Source: Onthophagus taurus (lineage: Eukaryota; Arthropoda; Insecta; Coleoptera; Scarabaeidae). From it: 64,000 bases of DNA. Of this stretch, positions 58,423 through 64,000 are shown piece after piece (positions within the stretch are counted from its first letter, which is position 1; each line of letters begins with the position of its first letter). Under the pieces are notes generated by a model. The model was not told the DNA's origin. It saw nothing but the letters and a program-made list of their open reading frames with translations, and ran no database searches. The translations under genes were made by a program, and so were the position numbers. The stretch lies in NCBI RefSeq assembly GCF_036711975.1, contig NW_027248941.1:2170001-2234000 (forward strand), read 5' to 3'.

Positions 58423-61400
58423 TTAAATTAAACATTTTTTTACCCGATAATTTAATCCTCTGCGGTTATTTCCACCCAAAGAAAACAAACCCAGACTTAA
58501 ACTCGACGCTGAATCATACCCTGAAGGATGTTCGCGTTTTTTGCGCCTCTTAACACAAAAAGCGCACGATTTTCTCATCTAAAATAGTCGAAATAAATCT
58601 ATTTTATAACACCATAGAAAAAAATTACTTGTTTTTGAAAAATTGATGTTGTTAAGGTGTAAAGTACTGGATTTAGCGCCGAATTAATCGGTAACACAAA
58701 AATCGCCAACCAAGCGTACAAATATTTCGAAATATCGGCCCCTAATAACGCGGCTATTTTAACGATGATAATGGGGACCCAACATAAACAATCGGTTAAT
58801 ACGATTATTCCGAAACGTTTCGCCACTTTATCTCTGTCTTTGCTTTGTTGGGTTGATCTACAAGCTAATCCGCTTGTTTCAATTTCATGGATCATCCTGG
58901 CGTAAGCGTAAATGATGAAAACTAAAGCCAATGAGTTAATGATTACAAACATAACCGTTGAATAAATCCAACCCTGCAAGAAAACAAAAATTAATTAGAT
59001 TAATACTAAATAAAAAATTAAAATTACCTGTTGAAAAGGTTCATGGACGTGTAAAGGTAAACAAACTCCATTGGTGTTATAAAAATCTTTAAAATAATCT
59101 GGATCGATTTTTGATAGTGGTAAAAATGCGATTAATCCCGCTATAAACCATAAAATTAATAATTGTAGCGTTGCGGTTTTCGCTGAAACTTGTTTCCTTG
59201 CTAAAGGTTTTGTGATTGAGATGAATCGATCCCACGTCACTAGTGAGAGGATGAATACTGATGAAACTGACGATAAAGTGCTTAAGAATCCTGGAAATTT
59301 TTTAAAATTATATGTGATTGTATTGAGATGCTGATTATTAACCGCAAATGTTGCAAGTTTTGCTGTGCCTCCAAGCGGATTCGTGCTGGACGTAAACGCC
59401 GCGGTATTTCATATCGACAATTGCGATTATGAATAAATATAAGCCCATTAATAAGTCGGAGAGGGCTAAGTTTTTTATGTAAAGTGAGTGGACGACGTTG
59501 TTGGTTTTTGCTAAGAATCTACCGATTAGGACTAAAAGGTTTCCGAAACAACCTACTGTTGCTATTATCCAAACGCTAGAAAATAATAATAATAATAACT
59601 CAAAAAATGGTGGTAGTCCAATAACTAATTACTACAATAAATGCTCAAATACACAGGATTAAAAGGATGTAGAAAATATAGAAAACGATTTTTTGATAGA
59701 TATTAAAATGATCTTAATAAGAATCAAAAATGCTTTCATTTGATACCAAACATGATATATTTGGGTTAAAAAATAAAAAAGTTAGTTAGGAACTGTCAAA
59801 TGTCAAAATTAAATATAACGATTTTTTGATAAATATTGAAATGATCTTAATAAGAATCAAAAATGCTTTCATTTGATACCAAACATGATATATTTGGGTT
59901 AAAAAATAAAAAAGTTAGGAACTGTCAAATGTCAAATTTAAATATAACGATTTTTTGATAAATATTGAAATGATCTTAATAAGAATCAAAAATGCTTTCA
60001 TTTGATACCAAATATGATATATTTGTGTTAAAAATTAAAAAAGTTAGGTTATAAACTGTCAAATAATCGCCATCTTTTTTTTTTGTAAAAATTAAGATAT
60101 CTCGATAACGGTTAGAGATAAATAAGTCAAGTTTGGGTTCATTTTAAAGCATTTTTAATTTTCTGTCCATTTATGTTAAAAAAGAACACCTTCATAGCCA
60201 AAAAAATTTTCGTTTATATTTAATTTTGACATTTGACAGTTTATAACCTAACTTTAACCCAAATATATCGTGTTTGATATCAAATGAAAACAATTTTGAC
60301 GTGTTTTACGGTGATTGTTAGTGGAAATAACATTCCTAGAGTTGCATTATGTAATATAGGAGAAAACATATTAATTTTGACATTTGACAGTTTCTAACCT
60401 AACTTTTTTATACTCAGAGTTGAACCCAAACCCAACTTATTTATCTCCAACCCTTATCGAGATATTTTAACATTTAGCAAAAAAAAAAAGGCGATTATTT
60501 AAAATTTGACAGTTTCTAAACTAACTTTTTAATTTTATTTTTTAACCCAAATATATCATGCTGAAACATTGAAATGATCTTAATAAGAATCAAAAATGCT
60601 TTAATTTGATACCAAACATGATATATTTGGGTTAAAAAATAAAAAAGTTAGGAACTGTCAAATGTCAAAATTAAATATAACGATTTTTTGATAAATATTG
60701 AAATGATCTTAATAAGAATCAAAAATGCTTTCATTTGATACCAAACATGATATATTTATGTTAAAAATTAAAAAAGTTAGGTTATAAACTGTCAAATAAT
60801 CGCCATCTTTTTTTTTGTAGAAATTAAGATATCTCGATAACGGTTAGAGATAAATAAGTCAAGTTTGGGTTCATTTTAAAGCATTTTTAATTTTCTGTCC
60901 ATTTATGTTAAAAAAGAACACCTTTATAACCAAAAATTTTTTTCGTTTATATTTAATTTTGACATTTGACAGTTTATAACCTAACTTTAACCCAAATATA
61001 TCGTGTTTGATATCAAATGAAAACAATTTTGACGTGTTTTACGGTGATTGTTAGTGGAAATAACATTCCTAGAGTTGCATTATGTAATATAGGAGAAAAC
61101 ATATTAATTTTGACATTTGACAGTTTCTAACCTAACTTTTTTATACTCAGAGTTGAACCCAAACCCAACTTATTTATCTCCAACCCTTATCGAGATATTT
61201 TAACATTTAGCAAAAAAAAAGGCGATAATTTAAAATTTGACAGTTTCTAAACTAACTTTTTAATTTTATTTTTTAACCCAAATATATCATGCTGAAACTT
61301 TGAAATGATCTTAATAAGAATCAAAAATGCTTTAATTTGATACCAAACATGATATATTTGGGTTAAAAAATAAAAAAGTTAGGAACTGTCAAATGTCAAA

Positions 61401-63976
61401 ATTAAATATAACGATTTTTTGATAAATATTGAAATGATCTTAATAAGAATCAAAAATGCTTTCATTTGATACCAAACATGATATATTTGTGTTAAAAATT
61501 AAAAAAGTTAGGTTATAAACTGTCAAATAATCGCCATCTTTTTTTTTTGTAAAAATTAAGATATCTCGATAACGGTTAGAGATAAATAAGTCATGTTTGG
61601 GTTCATTTTAAAGCATTTTTAATTTTCTGTCCATTTATGTTAAAAAAGAACACCTTTATAGCCAAAAAAATTTTTCGTTTATATTTAATTTTGACATTTG
61701 ACAGTTTATAACCTAACTTTAACCCAAATATATCGTGTTTGATATCAAATGAAAACAATTTTGACGTGTTATACGGGGATTGTTAGTAGAAATAAAATTA
61801 AAACTAGAAACTTCATATTAATTTTGACATTTGACAGTTTCTAACCTAACTTTTTTATGCTCGGAGTTGAACCCAAACTCAATTTATTTATCTCCAACCC
61901 ATATCGAGATATCTTAACATTTAGCAAAAAAAATGGCGATTATTTAAAATTTGAGCTTACTTTATAACTTTTTATTTTTTAACCCAAATATCATGCTGAA
62001 ACATTGAAATGATCTTAATAAGAATCAAAAATGCTTTAATTTGATACCAAACAAGATATATTTGGGTTAAAAAATAAAAAAGTTAGGAACTGTCAAATGT
62101 CAAAATTAAATATAACGATTTTTTGATAAATATTGAAATGATCTTAATAAGAATCAAAAATGCTTTCATTTAATACCAAACATGATATATTTGTGTTAAA
62201 AATTAAAAAAGTTAGGTTGGGAACTGTCAAATGTCAAAATTAAATATAACGATTTTTTGATAAATATTAAAATGATCTTAATCAGGATCAAAAATGCTTT
62301 GATTTGATACTAAACATGATATATTTAGGTTAAAAGATAAAAAAAGTTAGGTTAGAAACTGTCAAATAATCGCCATTTTCTTTTTTGTAAAAATTACGAT
62401 ATCTCGATAACGGTTAGAGATAAATAAGTCGAGTTTGGGTTCATTTTAAAGCATTTTTAATTTTCTGTTTATTTATGTTAAAAAAGAAACACCTTTATAA
62501 CCAAAAATTTTTTTGAAAAACTTAAGTTTAAAAATTCACGCAAAATGTCAATATGATATGCGTTGCTTAGTTACCCGTTAGTTACCCTTAGTTACCACGG
62601 CCATTTTGGATTAAAGTGATGTGATTGGCTCATATTATTTTAGCGGGAAATTTGATGAATTCAAATTAATTTTTATTTACCTCGTCCTCAAAACGGGATT
62701 ATGCAACAAATGTTTACTACTCGAGATACCATCATCTTTCGGGTTGCAATCTTTTAATAAAGGAACTGCCTTGCACATTTCAAATCTCCTAAAATATCTT
62801 TAAAAAAAATTTTTTAATTAATTTAATTAATTTTATTAATTTATTTTTTTTTATTTACACGTGTTCTAGTTTTTTTAACGGGGCAAATAATTTTTGGTTG
62901 AGGTTTTCATAAAAATTTCCCTCCAAATTCCTAAAATCATTAAAAAAAAATTTTCTTTTATTAAAATATTAATTAATAACGTCTTACAATGAAACTAAAG
63001 CTTCGAGGTCTTCGAATACCCCCGATTCGAAGTTTCGCAACGAATTTCCGTTTAAAGTTCTGCAACAACAGAATCGAGTTTTTAGCTCCGAATTCTTATT
63101 CAACACTTTAAGTAACTTACAAAGATGTTAATTTCGAGAGATTCCGAAATGTTCCTTTATATAAATTTTCTAAATTATTCTCACCTAGATCTCTTCATAC
63201 ATAAATAAATAAATAAATTTTTAATTAAATAAATAAAAAAATTTTTTGAAGTTAAACTCAAAGCGATTTTAACCAAACAACCTTGTTATGTTATGGTGGC
63301 TCTTTTACAACTAGTCTCATAAAAGAACTCGTATAATCCCGAATAAAGTATAATCCCGGAAGTTTCCTTCACAATTTCGAAACGAAATGTTTTATTAAAC
63401 CCAAGAGGCACGCGTTTATTCGAACTTTTAGAAAAACTTTATTATATTTTATTTGATTTTTTTTGTTTTCATATAAATTTGAGTACTTTTTTTTATTAAT
63501 TTATTATTTTTGGTTGATTCGCGTCACGCGAGTTATAAAAAAGTTAAATTGTCGTGGTTGAAGTGGTTAAACATTAGATAGCGTGATGGAAGTGCAATAA
63601 AAGCGATACGATTTATGAAATAGGGAACGTGAGAGCTTTTTATGGCTTTTATAATGGGGGAAATGTTTTTTTTTTGATTCATAAAATCACTTTGAGTTAT
63701 TTAACCCTTACAATGTTGTTAATTGAGGTAATTTTGAGAAACTCAATCTCTCAATTGACACGATTTTGTTCCCGATTAAAGATAAAACGCTTAATGGGAG
63801 CTCGGAGAATGTGTTTTTTGCGATTTTAATTATTTTATTTCCTCGAATGTATCTAAAAAATTTTTTTTAAATTTAATTTAATTAAAAAATTGTTTAATAC
63901 TCACAATTCGTTTAAATTTTGTAGATTTATAAACGTTTCTTCTTGGATTATTTCGATTTTATTGAAACTTAAGTCG
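58423..63976 (-). CDS. Relaxin-receptor-type LRR G-protein-coupled receptor (C-terminal part)
   Basis: Nine exons of a gene that continues off the right edge: 63905-63976, 63121-63192, 62988-63059 and 62859-62930 (each 72 nt, one leucine-rich repeat, identical phase), 62681-62788 (hinge), 59343-59575, 59028-59290, 58629-58973 and 58423-58578. LRRs read like DLSFNKIEIIQEETFINLQN. The hinge has CKAVPLLKDCNPKDDGISSS, matching the C-x-P…DGISS hinge of relaxin receptors (RXFP1/2; insect Lgr3/Lgr4). Helix 1 starts VWIIATVGCFGNLLVL; helix 3 ends VTWDRFISI, so DRY is DRF; helix 6 is IIVLTDCLCWVPIIIVKI and helix 7 has LPINSALNPVLYTL. The tail is short and basic. Such receptors bind relaxin/Dilp8-like peptides. 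Lgr3 versus Lgr4 is not resolved, and an LDLa domain would lie outside the window. The acceptor of the 63121-63192 exon (ATGAAG) is weak. Confidence 0.9.
59690..62520. repeat. Higher-order tandem repeat with inverted halves, LGR intron
   Basis: A unit containing AATGATCTTAATAAGAATCA, GATACCAAACATGATATATT and AACTGTCAAATGTCAAAATT is repeated in direct and inverted form. The larger unit, anchored at CTGAAAC (60561, 61292, 61995), has periods of about 731 and 703 bp. Within it, TTTGACATTTGACAGTTTAT…AACCTAACTTTAACCCAAAT is the inverted partner of the GTTAGGAACTGTCAAATGTC side. ATCTCGATAACGGTTAGAGA and GGGTTCATTTTAAAGCATTT link it distantly to the AAAATGAGCCCAAA fold-back family. It fills most of the 3.1-kb intron between hinge and helix-1 exons. 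Confidence 0.85.
63193..63904. other. LGR intron between LRR exons
   Basis: Single-copy AT-rich sequence between two 72-nt LRR exons. I searched the minus strand for another LRR exon of the same phase and saw none that was convincing. Confidence 0.5.
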
Positions 63977-64000
63977 CTAAAAGGTTGAATAAATAAAGTT

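Noticed and set aside
1-64000. TTAGG telomere repeats and tRNA/rRNA genes
   Set aside because: No TTAGG run and no cloverleaf with A/B boxes was seen by eye; a tRNAscan run would settle it.

Overview
The window is nuclear DNA from an AT-rich animal, very probably an insect and plausibly a beetle. Genes are split by short introns ending in T-rich acceptors, the gene set is insect-like (RpL17, COMMD3, mRpL18, oxen/UQCR10, USP32, GABA-B-R2, ALG3, a relaxin-receptor-type LGR), and the signal AATAAA follows most stop codons. No search was run: products come from reading conserved motifs, and exon limits from GT-AG sites with matching phase.

Layout. 1-2377: last three exons of an ABCA-type transporter (+). 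2769-5365: four small housekeeping genes packed tightly, RpL17 (-), COMMD3 (+), mRpL18 (+) and UQCR10/oxen (-). 6887-32940: USP32 (+), 13 exons and 1673 residues, stretched to 26 kb by introns full of satellite and minisatellite DNA. 33.5-35.6 kb: more of the same minisatellite. 37500-43389: an unrecognised 533-residue protein (-) whose third intron holds an eight-copy tandem array. 43.6-47.0 kb: mobile-element debris (a PIF/Harbinger piece, a fold-back MITE, a LINE 3' end inside an 84-bp satellite). 47325-53792: GABA-B receptor subunit 2 (+), 10 exons. 54558-56057: ALG3 (-). 57206-58183: two small secreted-protein genes, head to head. 58423 to beyond the right edge: an LRR-containing G-protein-coupled receptor (-) of the relaxin-receptor type.

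The contrast is striking: four genes fit in 2.6 kb, while USP32 next door devotes about 21 of its 26 kb to introns, mostly repeats. Repeat families recur across loci: a ~327-bp satellite made of two diverged ~163-bp halves (USP32 introns 2, 6, 7); a ~41-bp minisatellite at four loci, at two of them joined to fold-back DNA; and fold-back units with AAAATGAGCCCAAA-type ends, single or in arrays. Short motifs are also over-represented: AGATGGCG (CTCF-like) between genes, and AGGTTATG throughout.

The best candidates for something undescribed are the divergent secreted-peptide pair bracketed by matching ~30-bp elements, the composite fold-back plus 41-bp minisatellite element, the two-part intronic satellite of USP32, and the unrecognised 533-residue protein.
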